64,000 nucleotides of DNA from Cylicocyclus nassatus (taxonomy: Eukaryota > Nematoda > Chromadorea > Rhabditida > Strongylidae). Positions 10,813 to 21,829 of the stretch are shown here, piece after piece. The stretch covers positions 87,562,636 through 87,626,635 of the forward strand of contig CATQJL010000112.1 of assembly GCA_958299035.1 (NCBI GenBank), in the 5' to 3' direction. The stretch's first letter is position 1. Each line of letters starts with the position of its first letter. Under the pieces are notes generated by a model. It did no database searches, was not told where the DNA came from, and saw nothing but the letters and a program-made list of their open reading frames with translations. Made by a program: the position numbers and the translations under genes.

Positions 10813-13062
10813 TATTAGGTTGGAAACTAAGTTTTGCAACTGGTCTCATAACTTCCCTGTCACTCAATATGGCGCACTCAAATTCTGCCACTGCGTTGGT
10901 TATTACGCAAGCTATCGTCGTCTCCCCGCGATAGATGGGGCGTGTCGTCTGCAAAGTCCGTAGGCGTGCGTATTTCGTACGGTATTAGCCATGGCGTGGC
11001 GTGTATATACATGCCACGTCAAATACTTGTTAGATCTTCATCAATAACATTAGTTTTCGTACTCTCTAACTGCCAAAAACGGAGGACGTTCGTATACTAC
11101 AAAGACCTCGCCGCCATAGTCGGCACGCGCTCCGAGCTGGCTTACTGTATCCCGCACCCATTTTGCACCGGTGAGCCTGAGCCATGAGGCAATCGTGCGG
11201 ACGCAGCCTCGTCAGCTTTGTCGCGCGACGTCGCGCCGCGATGTCGCGAAATTTTACGAGATGTTACATGAAAATACTCAGAAAAAATTTTTCTTTCAGA
11301 TTTTAACGTGCGATATTGTCCGTCGCACTGCATAAGGTGAAAATTTTAAAAAAAACTTGTTAATCCTGTTTTCTATTTGATTCATGGTCATTTTCAAGCG
11401 AAAATCGAGAAAAGAAAATCTGGCATCAGCTACATACCCTCGATATCATCCCATATGTCTTCCCTCAACATGACGTGGATTACGAGGATTGATGAGGGTC
11501 CGCCTCGCCTCGGGCTTGCGCCACGTTGCGTGCGCATCTTCGGCGTGATGTGGCAACAAGAAGAACGTGAAAAAGCTTGCGCCACGTTGTGTGAGCGCCA
11601 CGTCGCGCCAAATGATGCGCTCGCAACGTGGCGCGAGCCCGAGGCGAGGCGGCGCCTCATCAAGGCACGTAATCCACGTCATGCTGAGGCAAGACGTATG
11701 GGTTGATATCGAGGGTACTTTCGTCCCAATAAGTTAACTCTGCAGGTCATCATCGCCATGTTATTAACCTCAACTTGCAATCTAGGCCACAGGTCACAGC
11801 TTGCAGTTACGATTAAGTATCTATACCATGGCAAAAACAAACATGGAACAAAAAAAAACTGAAAAACACTAGGGAGTTTCCAAATGAATCTTTTGTTTTT
11901 ATTTGGAAATATAAACAAACATGAATTGAATAAAAACAGGAAATTAACAAGTTTTCCCGAAATTTTCACTTTATGCGGCTTTACGGACGGTATCGCACGT
12001 TTAAATCTGAAAGAGGAATTTTTTCTGAGTATTTCCTTGTAACTTCTTATGAAATTCGCGACTTCGCGCGCGACGACGCACCGCGACAGAGATAACGAGG
12101 CTGCATTCGCGCGATCGCCTCATGGCTCAGTCTCACTGGTTGAAAATGGGTGCGGGATATAGTAAGCCAGCTCGGCGCGCGTGCCGACTATGGCGGCGAG
12201 GTCTTTGTAGTATAACGCCACGCCGCCCCAAAAACTGCCACGCGCATACGTTGGCAACGTTGGCAAAGCCACGCCGGCTAGCACCGTACGAAACACGCAC
12301 ATCTAAGGACTTTGCAGACGACACGCCCCATCTATCGCGGGGAGACGACGATACAAGCGCAGCTGCTGTCCTACCAAATTCTGACGTTGCAGTGAGGGTT
12401 ACGGTAGGTGCATGGTATGAAGGGGAAAATTTCAAAGTTTAACCGATTTGGCTGAAACTTGGCATAGGAGTGTTATCCGACATGCTGATCACGAAAACGA
12501 TAGTGGAATTCCCTGATAAGGGCTTTTTTGTAAGATTACTGTAGGTGTACGATAGGGGTCTCACCCTAAACAAGGAAAATGGCGTTGATTCGACGAATGA
12601 ATATGATATTCGCGTTTGGCAGGTTAAATAACCTTACTATGTAAAGTCTCGGCGGAATTTGAGCTTCGGACTCTTTAGTTATTGACGGTCGTCCCCAGCA
12701 GCTCTTGCGCATATCGACTCGTTCGACTTTATGAGGATGCCAAATCTCGATATGCCCCTAAATTTTGTTTCTTTCTTACTAGGCCAAAGGGTCAACCTCC
12801 AGCAATGATTTATAGACGAATCCGGATTACTGCGCATCATCTAGGCTGCCAAAGCCTTCATTTTAGCTTGAAACCCCAAAAATACTCAGATCTCATTAGT
12901 TTTTGAAAAACGCATGAAACTTTCATTTCGTGTTGAAAATCTAAATTTGTGCTCACTTGTAGCTCACATTGCCTTCTACATAATGCCAAAGTTTGATTGC
13001 GCCATATTCAAAGAGAGTGAAGTTATGAAACCAGTTGCAAAACTTAGTTTCTAGCCTAATAT
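10813..13062. repeat. Outer inverted repeat enclosing a nested foldback
   Basis: The first arm (10813-10890: ATTAGGTTGGAAACTAAG, TTTTGCAACTGGT) is mirrored at about 12985-13062 (CTTAGTTTCTAGCCTAAT). Inside lie much longer arms, 10905-11390 and 11935-12370, which share ATCGTCGTCTCCCCGCGAT, GACGACACGCCCCATC, CGGCGAGGTC and CATGGCTCAG in mirrored order. All arms show numerous substitutions and gaps. The structure resembles a decayed long-terminal-inverted-repeat transposon that has lost its coding core. Confidence 0.6.
11435..11717. mobile_element. TA-flanked foldback inside the 10.9-12.4 kb repeat
   Basis: The element runs from CCCTCGATATCATCCCATA (11437) to GGTTGATATCGAGGG (11715), with a TA on each side. 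Arms of about 95 bp share CTCAACATGACGTGGATTA, TGATGAGG and CGCCTCGCCTCGGGC. The core is GC-rich with repeated GCGCCACGTTG. The TA duplication suggests a Tc1/mariner-type non-autonomous element. Confidence 0.75.
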
Positions 13063-13400
13063 ATGGAAACGGGTGATGATGCACGGAAACGAGGCTGGAT
13101 TGAAACCTTGTTTGGAATTATATTAAACCTCGTGAGCTTGGTCATACTGAATGTATCGGCTCGCAACTCTAGGCCAGTTTTGAGACAGCTTTATATGTCC
13201 TTAGCAGCAGATGTTATGCTCAGGCCTTCTAAGGTGAAAAAAATTTGTGGATTCTTGGGGATGCGGGTAAACTGAATCTACTCGCTTGTCCGTTTGCTGG
13301 ACCTCCATTTGTACACAATTTGAATGCTTTTGAAGGATTTAGAAGAAAACCTGCTCCAATCGTATCGCGCTCTATCGCCAAATTAGCCGTTAGGTTGCTG
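12430..13400. other. Non-coding stretch
   Basis: Near 12440-12520, CTGAAACTTGGCATAGG and ACATGCTGATCACGAAA resemble the body of the Helitron-like family but lack its ends. The far end carries the outer arm of the 10.8-13.1 kb repeat. No gene is recognised. Confidence 0.35.
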
Positions 13401-13500
13401 TCAGGGCGGCACGCGTTGGTTTGGAGTTTTCTTGGAAACGAAGTTGACTTCGCGAAAATTTACGAAGTCCCGCTTGACGTAAAAATCTGTAGGGAAACCC
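13400..13500 (-). repeat. End fragment of the GGGCTCGGCACGAG repeat family
   Basis: CAGGGCGGCACGCGTTGGTT is followed by GGAAACGAAGTTGACTT and TACGAAGTCCC, the same end and body seen at 6505 and, in the opposite orientation, at 10256. Confidence 0.55.
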
Positions 13501-13726
13501 TTATTCAATCAAAAAACCATAAAAAAGCGAAAAGGCGCATTTTGAGGCACCTAATACGACAAAAAAAGCAAAAAGAAAACATTTCGAGTTGACTAAAGGT
13601 TCTGTAATTAGATATGGTACCATTTCAGGGCTCAGAATGTTGAAAACCTTCTAGATCAACCCTATCCGTGGCCTCAACAATCTGTCGATGCATTTTTCGC
13701 CACTATTTCAAAGGATACTGTATATG

Positions 13727-14236
13727 ATTGGAGCGCAGTATCTATCAGCGCATAGATTCACACTACTTTTGGCTCAAAAAAAGAGGAGAGGCAATGGTTT
13801 GATTTGATCTTTTCACTATATGATAGTTTTTTGACCGTTCTAATCGCCCAAATTGAAAAGAGCCAAAACTTATGTGAACTCTTCGATATTTATGCTCCGA
13901 ACCAACCCAGTTGGTTTGGTGTTGGTCTAGAAACCAACATATTCGGGAACGGATATCAGGACACATACGTTTTGAAAACTTTTTACATAACATAGTTTGG
14001 AGTAATATTGCATACACATAGCCCAAATTCGGAGCCATATGATTGTTTGTGCGCTGTAAACAAGCCATTTGTTTGTTTGAGTCTTGCGTTTGAAATTCGC
14101 GCGCTTACGAAAGAACACGTTCAACTCGTGAAACCTAACATGTTCGTCGTTTTTTTTTCGGCGCTTCCTCCAGAACCGTATAAAAACGATATCCCCCTTG
14201 CTTGTAATTTCAAAAACGAAGTCCAGTTTGACCTCA
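13727..14236 (+). repeat. 0.5-kb dispersed repeat, copy B
   Basis: Direct copy of 9721-10256. It follows copy A up to AACGAAGTCCAGTTTGACCTC and then departs at about 14236, before the CGTGCCGGGCCCTG terminus, so it is truncated or interrupted there. Confidence 0.8.
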
Positions 14237-14472
14237 GACCATCTGTGCGGACCGTGGTTGCTGTACATCTTCCGTTGCTCGGAAAAGTGTGCGTTAAGGA
14301 AGACGATACCGCTTTACAACTGCACGTACCCATCTGTCCTATGATGCTTCTCGGTCTTCCATTCATTTTAAGATTAGGAGGCCTGAACACACTGCGCGCT
14401 CATTGTCTTAACGACCTTGATTGTGTTTTGACAAGTTTCTATAGGACTTTGCCGGACCGTGAAGGTCTTTGA
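14237..14472 (+). other. Unrecognised open segment
   Basis: The frame continuing out of repeat copy B stays open to a stop at 14472. It has the composition of real protein, including a hydrophobic stretch PMMLLGLPFILRLGGL. The LLGLPF pattern faintly recalls the C-terminal part of retroelement aspartic proteases, but the upstream D-S/T-G active site is absent. It could be a captured fragment or chance. I do not assign a function. Confidence 0.2.
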
Positions 14473-14484
14473 GTACTCAGACAC

Positions 14485-15030
14485 TCGCTCCGGCCGGGCC
14501 ATTATTTTGGGCAGGGCCTAATGCCGGCCGCGAGCGGGCGAGGAGTCTTGCCAACCGGCGGCCGTTCCACTGTGCAAAAACGAGCAGCGCAACCCGGACA
14601 CTCGGCGGCCGGTGACCGCGCGACGACCGTTCGGAACAACACCGACATTTCGGCCGAGCCGGTCGCCGGCCGGACGTCAGCCAGTACCCGCATGACCGCC
14701 AGCCGACATGCGACAGTGGCGCAAGGAAATGGCACTGGGCCACAGTATCGTCCCCTCCACAGTTGCTGCTACCCTTAATCTGCGTCTCACACCTGCCACG
14801 TGTGGATAACAGTAGGGAAGTAGCAATAACATGTTTGCAACATGCAGCAACATGTTGGCGTGGCCAAAATGTTCTGCCAACATGTTGTGACATGTTGTTG
14901 CCACGGTGCCAACATGTTAGCCACATGTGGCAAGTCTGAGATGCAGACCAAGGGTAGCAGCAACTGCGGAGGGGACGATATGTATTTCTGTCTCTAAATT
15001 CTTGCTTTCGTACAGCACTGTGATCTCGAT
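14485..15030. repeat. GC-rich dispersed repeat, copy 1 (with insertion)
   Basis: A very GC-rich body (CGGCCGAGCCGGTCGCCGG, CGCATGACCGCCAGCC) continues past a 231-bp insertion into TATTTCTG...GCTTTCGTACAGCACTGTGA. The same order without the insertion occurs inverted at 22385-22570, so this is one element later interrupted at 14748. Confidence 0.75.
14748..14978. mobile_element. TA-flanked MITE with a paralogous empty site
   Basis: Inverted ends TCGTCCCCTCC...GGAGGGGACGA are flanked by TA on both sides (14746-14747 and 14979-14980). Arms of about 60 bp share GCAGTTGCTGCTACCC. The core holds repeated (C)AACATGTT motifs. The inverted paralogue of the surrounding repeat, near 22426, reads straight through CCACAGTATTTC without this block, which is direct evidence of insertion. 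Confidence 0.85.
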
Positions 15031-15087
15031 ACATATACACAAATTTACATCAACATATTTATCATAACCACGATACAGTTCAATTCA

Positions 15088-15840
15088 TAGAGTTGCGATA
15101 ATGTTTGCTAGCAGAGTGATATCAAAAACATAAGCATTTACAGTAGACGGTTGCGTTAGATGATTGCATCAGTATCTAGAGAACAGCAAGTTAATTCAAA
15201 ATGATATCCACGGAGAACTTATCGTTTGTTCCCCAGCAAGATTCCCACAGGTGCACGTCATCTCGCTGCCTTTCGCTCTTTTGAAAGTGTTAATCTCGGG
15301 CAGTTCCGTTGAAATCTCGGAGAAACGTGCTAAAAAGAGCGAAAGGCAGCACCACATACGCACGCTGGTTCACATGGGAACTTTTCTGGGGCACACAGGA
15401 TACATCCTTTGGAGTGCGTCCAACAGCCGTGACCATCAGATAAGCAGAAATGCGGTGAAATATCAGATAGCTTCCGAACTCGTGAATATGTTTTCAAATA
15501 GTAGCAACGGAAGAACAGCGATATCCAAATGATTTTTACAATACTCGGCAAAGCAAGAATAGTACAGAAACTCGGGCAATCCATATAAAGGAGAACGCAT
15601 TAGGACCCATACTCGATTTTGCGAATAACACTTTGAACTGACAGCAGTCAACAATCACTGTAGTTCCATCAGAAAAGCAGGAACGTAAGTACCATGCTAT
15701 TGCAGGTTTCCTGATAAATTTGCAAACTTTTAGTTGGTTTTCTTAATTCGTACCAAAAGCTGATGCGGCACGTAGATTTCACTTCACAGCAAGTGGTCAT
15801 TCGAATCACTCATGTTCTGCTTCTTCGCTTTCGGAGAAGT
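15088..15840 (+). repeat. Long inverted arm, left
   Basis: Matches the reverse complement of 19196-19757 over some 550 bp, from GAGTTGCGATAATGTTTGC through GGAGTGCGTCCAACAGCCGTG and TGATGCGGCACGTAGATT to CTGCTT...TTTCG. The arm is longer than its partner because a small inverted-repeat element sits at about 15225-15402. The arms enclose 3.4 kb. Either they are the ends of one long-arm transposon of about 4.7 kb, or they are two members of a family in opposite orientation. Confidence 0.7.
15225..15402. mobile_element. Small inverted-repeat insertion in the left arm
   Basis: CCCCAGCAAGATTCCCACAG and CTGCCTTTCGCTCTTTT are mirrored by AAAAGAGCGAAAGGCAG and ACATGGGAACTTTTCTGGGG. The corresponding place in the right arm (near 19600) lacks the block. 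The exact target duplication is unclear because the flanks have diverged. Confidence 0.7.
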
Positions 15841-15849
15841 ATCGTGGTT

Positions 15850-16535
15850 TTTCTATAGATTAGCTGCTGCGCAGTGCATATTCTCGAGGGCTTTCCGCGA
15901 GAATATGCAAAAATATTGATGGCCGCACGGTCCTTTGTGAAGGACCGCAGAGCCCATAGGTACGTTCCGCTGAAAGAAAGTACCTCAAACTTGAGTAGCC
16001 TAATTTCACGCGTGTAAGGCGCACTTTTTGGAATTTCTAAGCAAGCCGGTTAGCCGGTTCACTGCAACCCGGAAAGAAATCCTTATATCGCACGATCCTC
16101 TTAAGCAATATACAGCACGTTATAGGGTCCTTTGGTTGTAAAGTCCTTTGGCGTGTCTGGGCTGGTCGATTTTGGAAAAAAAATCACCCGCGTCTTACGC
16201 GCGTGAAATTAGGGTAATTAAACCATTGATGACACCTCTGCCACATAGAGTCTCACCTTTATTCGGCGTACGCTCGAAACTGCGTTAAAAGAATCCTAGC
16301 GCTTGCTGAAAGTTTCCTAGCGTTTGCTGAAAGTTTGGCCAGCGCTCGCTGAAAAAATTATTTGCCCAGCGCTTGCAAAAAATGCTGAATTGCTTCCCGC
16401 TGGCAGAATATGCGACCGTAAAAAAAGTGCCGCCCGCTAAAGATTTGCCACGCCCCAAAATTTTGCTGACCGCCTGCAGAAAAGCGCAAGTTTGCGGGCC
16501 GCCTGCCCCCGGCGATTATCTGAGGTTTCCAAATA
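15850..16535 (+). mobile_element. CTCAG-family element, partial copy
   Basis: The first part (ATTCTCGAGGGCTTTCCGCGAGAATATGC, split by the TCGCGG hairpin, then CGGTCCTTTGTGAAGGACCGC) matches 61325-61420. The second part (GACACCTCTGCCACA, CGCTTGCTGAAAGTTT, GCCGCCTGCCCCCGGCGATT) matches 25484-25933 and 61455-62045. It ends in TTATCTGAG at about 16524. A segment at 16020-16200 is not shared. No transposase is visible. Confidence 0.7.
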
Positions 16536-16776
16536 CAGGACCACCTAAGTGAGATGGTCGTTTTCAAACACGTTACTTTGTTTCAAACATAAGTTAATTG
16601 CTTTTTTTGCGCTTAATACAAAGAACTACTATTTCTTTGCTCACATTAGGAATTCTACTTCAAATGACTTCCAAATTAACGAACTAAGAGCAAGCCAAAA
16701 TCTCGCTTGTTCCATTTTCGTTTTCAATATCTCAGGCTAGAGGAGATCAATCAGGCTCAAATTACTTTAATGTAGA

Positions 16777-17033
16777 CTAGTTGACTTACCCGGCTCCGCC
16801 CGGCTCTGTCATTATTATATTCGTAATCAGCATGCTCGATTACCCCTCTGTGCCAACTCCCAGCCCCGTAGCTCAAATCAAAAATCGATAAAATCGATAT
16901 CGATCGATGACGAAAAGTAGCCTATGACACCCGCCGGGGCCCAAAGTGTATGAGTGCCAGTTTGGTCCGGATCGGTTCAGAAATGGAATTTTCTATTCGG
17001 AACATACGTACAGACATACAGACAGACAGACAT

Positions 17034-17064
<31 letters not shown>

Positions 17065-17083
17065 TTCAGCTTTATATATAAGA
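16777..17083 (-). mobile_element. Helitron-like non-autonomous element (complete, 307 bp)
   Basis: Read on the minus strand it starts TCTTATATATAAAGCTGAATG, continues with a CTGT microsatellite, CCGAATAGAAAATTCC and CGATCGATATCGATTTTATC, and ends CCGGGCGGAGCCGGGTAAG...CTAG. The TC start, the GC-rich subterminal hairpin and the CTAG end without terminal inverted repeats fit Helitron-like elements. Family knowledge supplies the class; the ends are seen directly. It is too short to code for a Rep/helicase. Confidence 0.65.
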
Positions 17084-17523
17084 TTACAAGGTTTAAGCTA
17101 TCGAATTTATACATTCTTGTAGCCTTCCCTTGCAACATGGCAGCGCAGACTTAGCAAGTTACCGTATCCCAATATTTTCGCAATATTTTACCACTATTTT
17201 ACACTTGCATAGGTGAGGAAAAACGATTATATCTTGCTCTTGAAGAAACGCTTCCATATGAAATTTCTGCTATGTAAAGAAGAAGGTTAAGCAGTAACAA
17301 TTATATAAAAAAGCAGCTATTTGATCTGTTTGAAGGTAAGTTAAGGGGTGTGCCACCACCTCTAAAAAGCTGTGGTAGCTACAGCTTTCTAGGGGTTTTT
17401 AGGGGTGGTGCCATACCGCATTAACCATATCAAAAAAAACATTTTCAGCGAACATTAATATGAATCGATAGCCTAGGCCTCGTAGATTTCATAGGAGTGA
17501 TTTGAGCCTGATTCGTCTTCTTA

Positions 17524-18077
17524 GGGTTGTTTCAGACTGACGCACTGACTGCAGCAGACCGCAGCAGACTGCTGCAGACTGCAGCTGACTGCAGCAGACC
17601 GCAGCAGACTGCTGCAGACTGCAGCTGACTGCAGCTGACCGCACTGACTGCAGCAGACTGCTGCAGACTGCAGCAGACTGCAGCTGCAACGGCCCCACAG
17701 ATCGCTGCATTGTTCCGTAAAGTTGGAGAGGATAAATGGTTGTAGCCCAGACAATCAAAACAATTTATGGCTAGCCCCAAAAGACAATTCGAGCGAGAAT
17801 AAAACAGGTATATGCACAATAACAAGAAGAATCAAAACAAATATGAGCATATCAAAACAAACAATCGCCAAAATTTGATTGAGAAGAGTAAGCCAGAACC
17901 TATGAACTTCGTAGGCGTAAATTACGGTGTTTTGACTGTTTTCTTTTTTACGAAAGGATGCAGCGATCTGCGCGGCCGTTGCGGTCAGTGCGGTCAGCTG
18001 CAGTCTGCAGCAGTCTGCTGCGGTCAGTGCAGTCAGCTGCAGTCTGCTGCAGTCAGTGCGGCAGTGTGAAACAACCC
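17524..18077. mobile_element. TTA-flanked element with CTGCAG-repeat arms
   Basis: GGGTTGTTTCA at the left end is mirrored by TGAAACAACCC at the right, with TTA on both sides (17521-17523, 18078-18080). Each arm continues with a variable run of about 10-bp units (CTGCAGACTG, CAGCAGACCG), then CGATCTG(C/T), GCAGCGAT and CTTTTTTACG/CGTAAAG-type blocks. TTA duplications are typical of PIF/Harbinger-type elements. The serine/cysteine/glutamine-rich frames through the arms are repeat artefacts. Confidence 0.8.
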
Positions 18078-18301
18078 TTAGCTCTGAGTAATACTTGGTG
18101 AAAGCACATCCATTAAAAGCGAAAAATAGGAAAAACAAGATTTTGATTGGTTTCTAATTCCAAATTTCGGAGGTCTTTTGAAGCTAGAGATTTCTGAAGT
18201 GGCCGAGGAAGGGATAGTGCTTTGTCTTGAGTGCAAAAACAGCTAGCTACTTCACTTTTTGAAACAAAGGTAATCATGCTGGAAAATGGAGGTTTCACTT
18301 A

Positions 18302-18410
18302 GGGTTGTTTCATACTGCAGTCGCTGCAGCAACTGCAGTCAATCGATCGATATCTTTTGCCCGCCCCCATATGGCTGCAGTAGCTGCAGCGACTGCAGTA
18401 TGAAACACCT
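18302..18410. mobile_element. Second, compact TTA-flanked CTGCAG element
   Basis: It starts GGGTTGTTTCATACTGCAG after TTA and ends CTGCAGTATGAAACACC before TTTA. Only 109 bp, it keeps three CTGCAG units per arm and a TCGATCGATA core. It is the same family as the 554-bp neighbour, 222 bp away. Confidence 0.75.
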
Positions 18411-18414
18411 TTAG

Positions 18415-19195
18415 GTAACCCAGTATCTCTTGCAACTTCAGAATCCGCTCAAACATCGTCTATAGGGGTTCTTTGGCATGCTAATTATGGATATGTTGCC
18501 CGTTATGTTTGACAGGGCCCTCAAGTAATGCTATCTTAGGTATATAGTTCAGGGGGTCTTATGAGACAACAATAAGAGGAGGGGGGTCGTAACCATCGAT
18601 TGTGTGCCACATCTTGCTTGACCCTGATTAGAACTGATATTTACGATGTCGCGCACCATTGCGCGAACACTGTCGTCAACGTTTTTAACCGATTGACGAC
18701 GGCGCCTGATTCTGCATGGCGGCGCTGTGGGACAACGCAATTTTGCACAACACTTTCAGCGTGGGAAAGTTATTTATTTACGAAATGTAAAGTTGTTTTG
18801 TAAACAACTATAATCATCTTCTAGGACGGCAAAGTCTACAGATTTCAAGAGTGCGAAAATTGGAAAAATGAACTGTGGAAAAAACTAGACCTGGAAAGGA
18901 TATGATTTTCTTGCAAAATTTTTTGCAAGGGGTGTGGGCCACACCCCTCCCACATCGTCGTCAATGTGTTAATCTCCTTTATTGTTATTATTGTTACTTC
19001 CTTTATCGATGTTACTGTTTTCCGCTACGGTGCGTCATGTTTACGTAATTCTGGTTCTGAAAGGATGTTAATCATGCTGTGGGGTCACTTAGAAGTGTGG
19101 GGCTCAAGTACATAAGTTGAGTAGGCCATCTCTGCTATGAATCCGCTCTTTCAAATTTGAAGAAACTCTTCGATGTTTCTAATCTCTTTTTTCTA
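18415..19195. other. Non-coding stretch, no feature seen
   Basis: Mixed-composition sequence between the CTGCAG elements and the right long arm. I see a CTTGCAAAATTTTTTGCAAG palindrome at 18912-18931 and nothing else I can support. Confidence 0.35.
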
Positions 19196-19757
19196 CTTTC
19201 GAGCAGAATATGAGTGAATTCGGATGACCACTTGGCGTAAGGTGAAATCTACGTGCCGCATCATTTTGGTACGAATTAAGAAATACAAACTAAAAGTTTG
19301 CAAATTTATCAGGAAACCTGCAATAGCATGGTACTTACGTTCCTGCTTTTCTGATGGAACTACAGTGATTGTTGACTGCTGTCAGTTCAAAGTATTATTC
19401 GTAAAATCGAGTATGGGTCCTAATGCGTTCTCCTTTATATGCATTGCCTGAGTTTCTGTACTATTCTTGCTTTGCCGAGTATTGTAAAATTCATCTGAAT
19501 ATAGCTGTTCTTCCGTTGCTACTATTTGAAAACATATTCACGAGTTCGAAAGCTATCTGATATTTCACTGCATTTCTGCTTAATGGTCACGGCTGTTGGA
19601 CGCACTCCAAAAAATGTAATTTGAACGTGAATATCATTTTAGATTAACTTGTTGTTTTCTAGATACTGATGCAATCATCTAATGCAACCGTCTAGTGTAA
19701 ATGCTTATATTTTTGGTTTCATTCTGTTAGCAAACACTATCGCAACTCTTCAAATAG
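19196..19757 (-). repeat. Long inverted arm, right
   Basis: Reverse-complement partner of 15088-15840. It lacks the small insertion of the left arm. Substitutions and small gaps are common, so the pair is old. Beyond CGCAACTCTTC at about 19757 similarity stops, which marks the outer boundary. Confidence 0.7.
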
Positions 19758-20149
19758 CTCGAACTCTGGTGTCAGTTAAAAATTGTCATCAATATTTTGT
19801 TTCATTTACAGGCTATCGTTTGCAGCTTATTATTGCTTGTGTGGCGTTCATCCGAAAATAGGACATTTTGTGACTTTCCGGCGCACTCGGAGTGGTTGCC
19901 CAACGATGTGAATCTGCTGCGTCAAATGACCTTCTATACGTATAAATACAAAGATGAATTTTGGTAAATTGTTAGTTAGCACATTCACGACACTAAGACC
20001 CGCCGGTGGGTCGTAAGACTCCTGAAGATCTAGCTTTGCCAGTATACGATGGAATTGAGGTTTTGGCACATGACTGGGAACACCCTGGCGAACCTCCAGC
20101 CAGAGAGGTCCGGGTTCGGGATACTGTAATGTAGTGTTACGGTAGGGAC

Positions 20150-20393
20150 CCGTCATACTTCGCCGAAAAAAGCCCGAGGAAGCGAAATTGCGCCAGAAAG
20201 AACCGGAACGCCCCCTTCCGTTTTGACGCTAAGGCATGGTGTTGATTTCGCAACCAAGTCTTTTTGCTTCATTTTCCGTCGTTTGCCATCAAAATAACGT
20301 CAGAATTCAATCATGATTTCTTTTCTGCGTTCCGGCTTTTCCGGACTTTTTTTAGCGCTTTTGGGCTTTTTTCGGCGAAGTATGGCAGGTCCC
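20150..20393. mobile_element. Small inverted-repeat element
   Basis: GGGACCCGTCATACTTCGCC is mirrored by GGCGAAGTATGGCAGGTCCC, followed inward by GAAAAAAGCCC/GGGCTTTTTTC. The interior of about 185 bp has little further symmetry. A larger mirrored pair (GACCC-GCCGGTGGGTCGT near 20000 and ACGACCCACGGGTGGGTCGT near 20948) brackets it. Confidence 0.65.
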
Positions 20394-21229
20394 GTAGGTA
20401 TACAGACAGGGGTAAGACTTTAGCTCAAATTTTTCGCAGAGTGGTGCTGTTTTAAAAATTCAAGTTTACATTCAGGAGAAATTCGGGTCAGGCAAAGAAC
20501 TGATGTCAGCCCATCAAAAATTATCGATTTTATTGATTTTATTGATTTTTCGCATTGTTCATCCCAGGAACTCAAACCTTACATATATAGGTTTTTTAGC
20601 ATGCTGATTACGAAAGTGATAGTCTCAAGTTCTAATTCCGCTTTCTTGCATCAGATTCTTGATTTTTACGAAAATTCTACCGTACTGCCACCCCAGTCCC
20701 ACTGTGGGGAAGTAGTGAACAAAGTGGACACTATAATCGTGAGCAGCACGTAAAATGACCCCAAAACACATTTTTTAAATGAAAATCCATGATGTTGGAT
20801 TCGTGCAGAATGACTACCGTAACCTTACCGTATACCGCCAAAAACTGAAATAAATCAAATTTTGGTAATCAGCGCCTTCGATAACATTGTGGGGAAATTC
20901 TCGGAGACATGTTTTAGATGTCTTCCAAAAAGACTACTATTTTGGACAATACGACCCACGGGTGGGTCGTAACTTTGACAAAGCAAAAAAAGGCTCTGGT
21001 CTGAGACGGCAGCAATCGAAAAATCAGTTTTGTCGTGAATGTGTTAGTGTGTTCTCAATAAAAACTTTTGCGCGGGGACCGATCAGCGCCAAAGTTTGCA
21101 CACATATGTTTCCGACACTGATCCACCCCATAGGTTACTTTACACGGCAAAAATCCTCTCCTTCTATTGATTTATATTATTTATCGATTTTAATTTTAGA
21201 GGAAAAATAAATCTTATCAAGTGCTACCA

Positions 21230-21825
21230 GACCATTTCCAACTTTCTGCGAATAGTAACGGTGGAACTCATTTCCATTTCGCGATTAGGGAGATGCGGTT
21301 ATTTACGGGGATGGGTCAGCAGGTATCTGCCTTCTGTGTCACACGACACGAACAGAAGGAAGTCAAAACGCAGCTAAATTGAGCCTTTAGAGTTACGCAC
21401 TAATTGCTCCTTGCTGAGCGAGTTAAAGGCAGTAGATCGGCAAAACTCAACAACTCAGGATTTTAACGCGATAGGTTCCTTATCGCCCAAGTATGAAAAC
21501 AGTGCAATCTTGGTTGCACAGCATGCCTTCCCTACCGAGGAAATGGTTCTCAAACTTACACGCGCAGGCCAATCTTACACGCCCCCGGACGAGTTGGCAT
21601 TTCCTTCTCCTCCTTGGAGGCTGCCCGCCGCAACGCTATGACCATGGGTCCCGCAACGATCTAGCATCATCAGCGTTGCTCCACTCGTCCAATTCCGAAG
21701 CGAAGGGCATTGAAAAACGCTCGTTTTCGCCATTTTCAAGCTCGCAGAAGTGGATTTTCGGAATCAGCGTATTGAATAACCCCAGATAAGCGAAAATTTG
21801 ACTAGGTTGAGATTTACCGAGCCAC
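21230..21825. other. Non-coding stretch, no feature seen
   Basis: No recognisable gene or repeat. Two short overlapping frames near 21411-21789 lack motifs. Confidence 0.35.
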
Positions 21826-21829
21826 TGCC

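Noticed and set aside
17489..17825. Serine/cysteine/glutamine-rich proteins on the minus strand
   Set aside because: These frames translate the CTGCAG units of a mobile element in three frames at once, which is typical of repeat artefacts.
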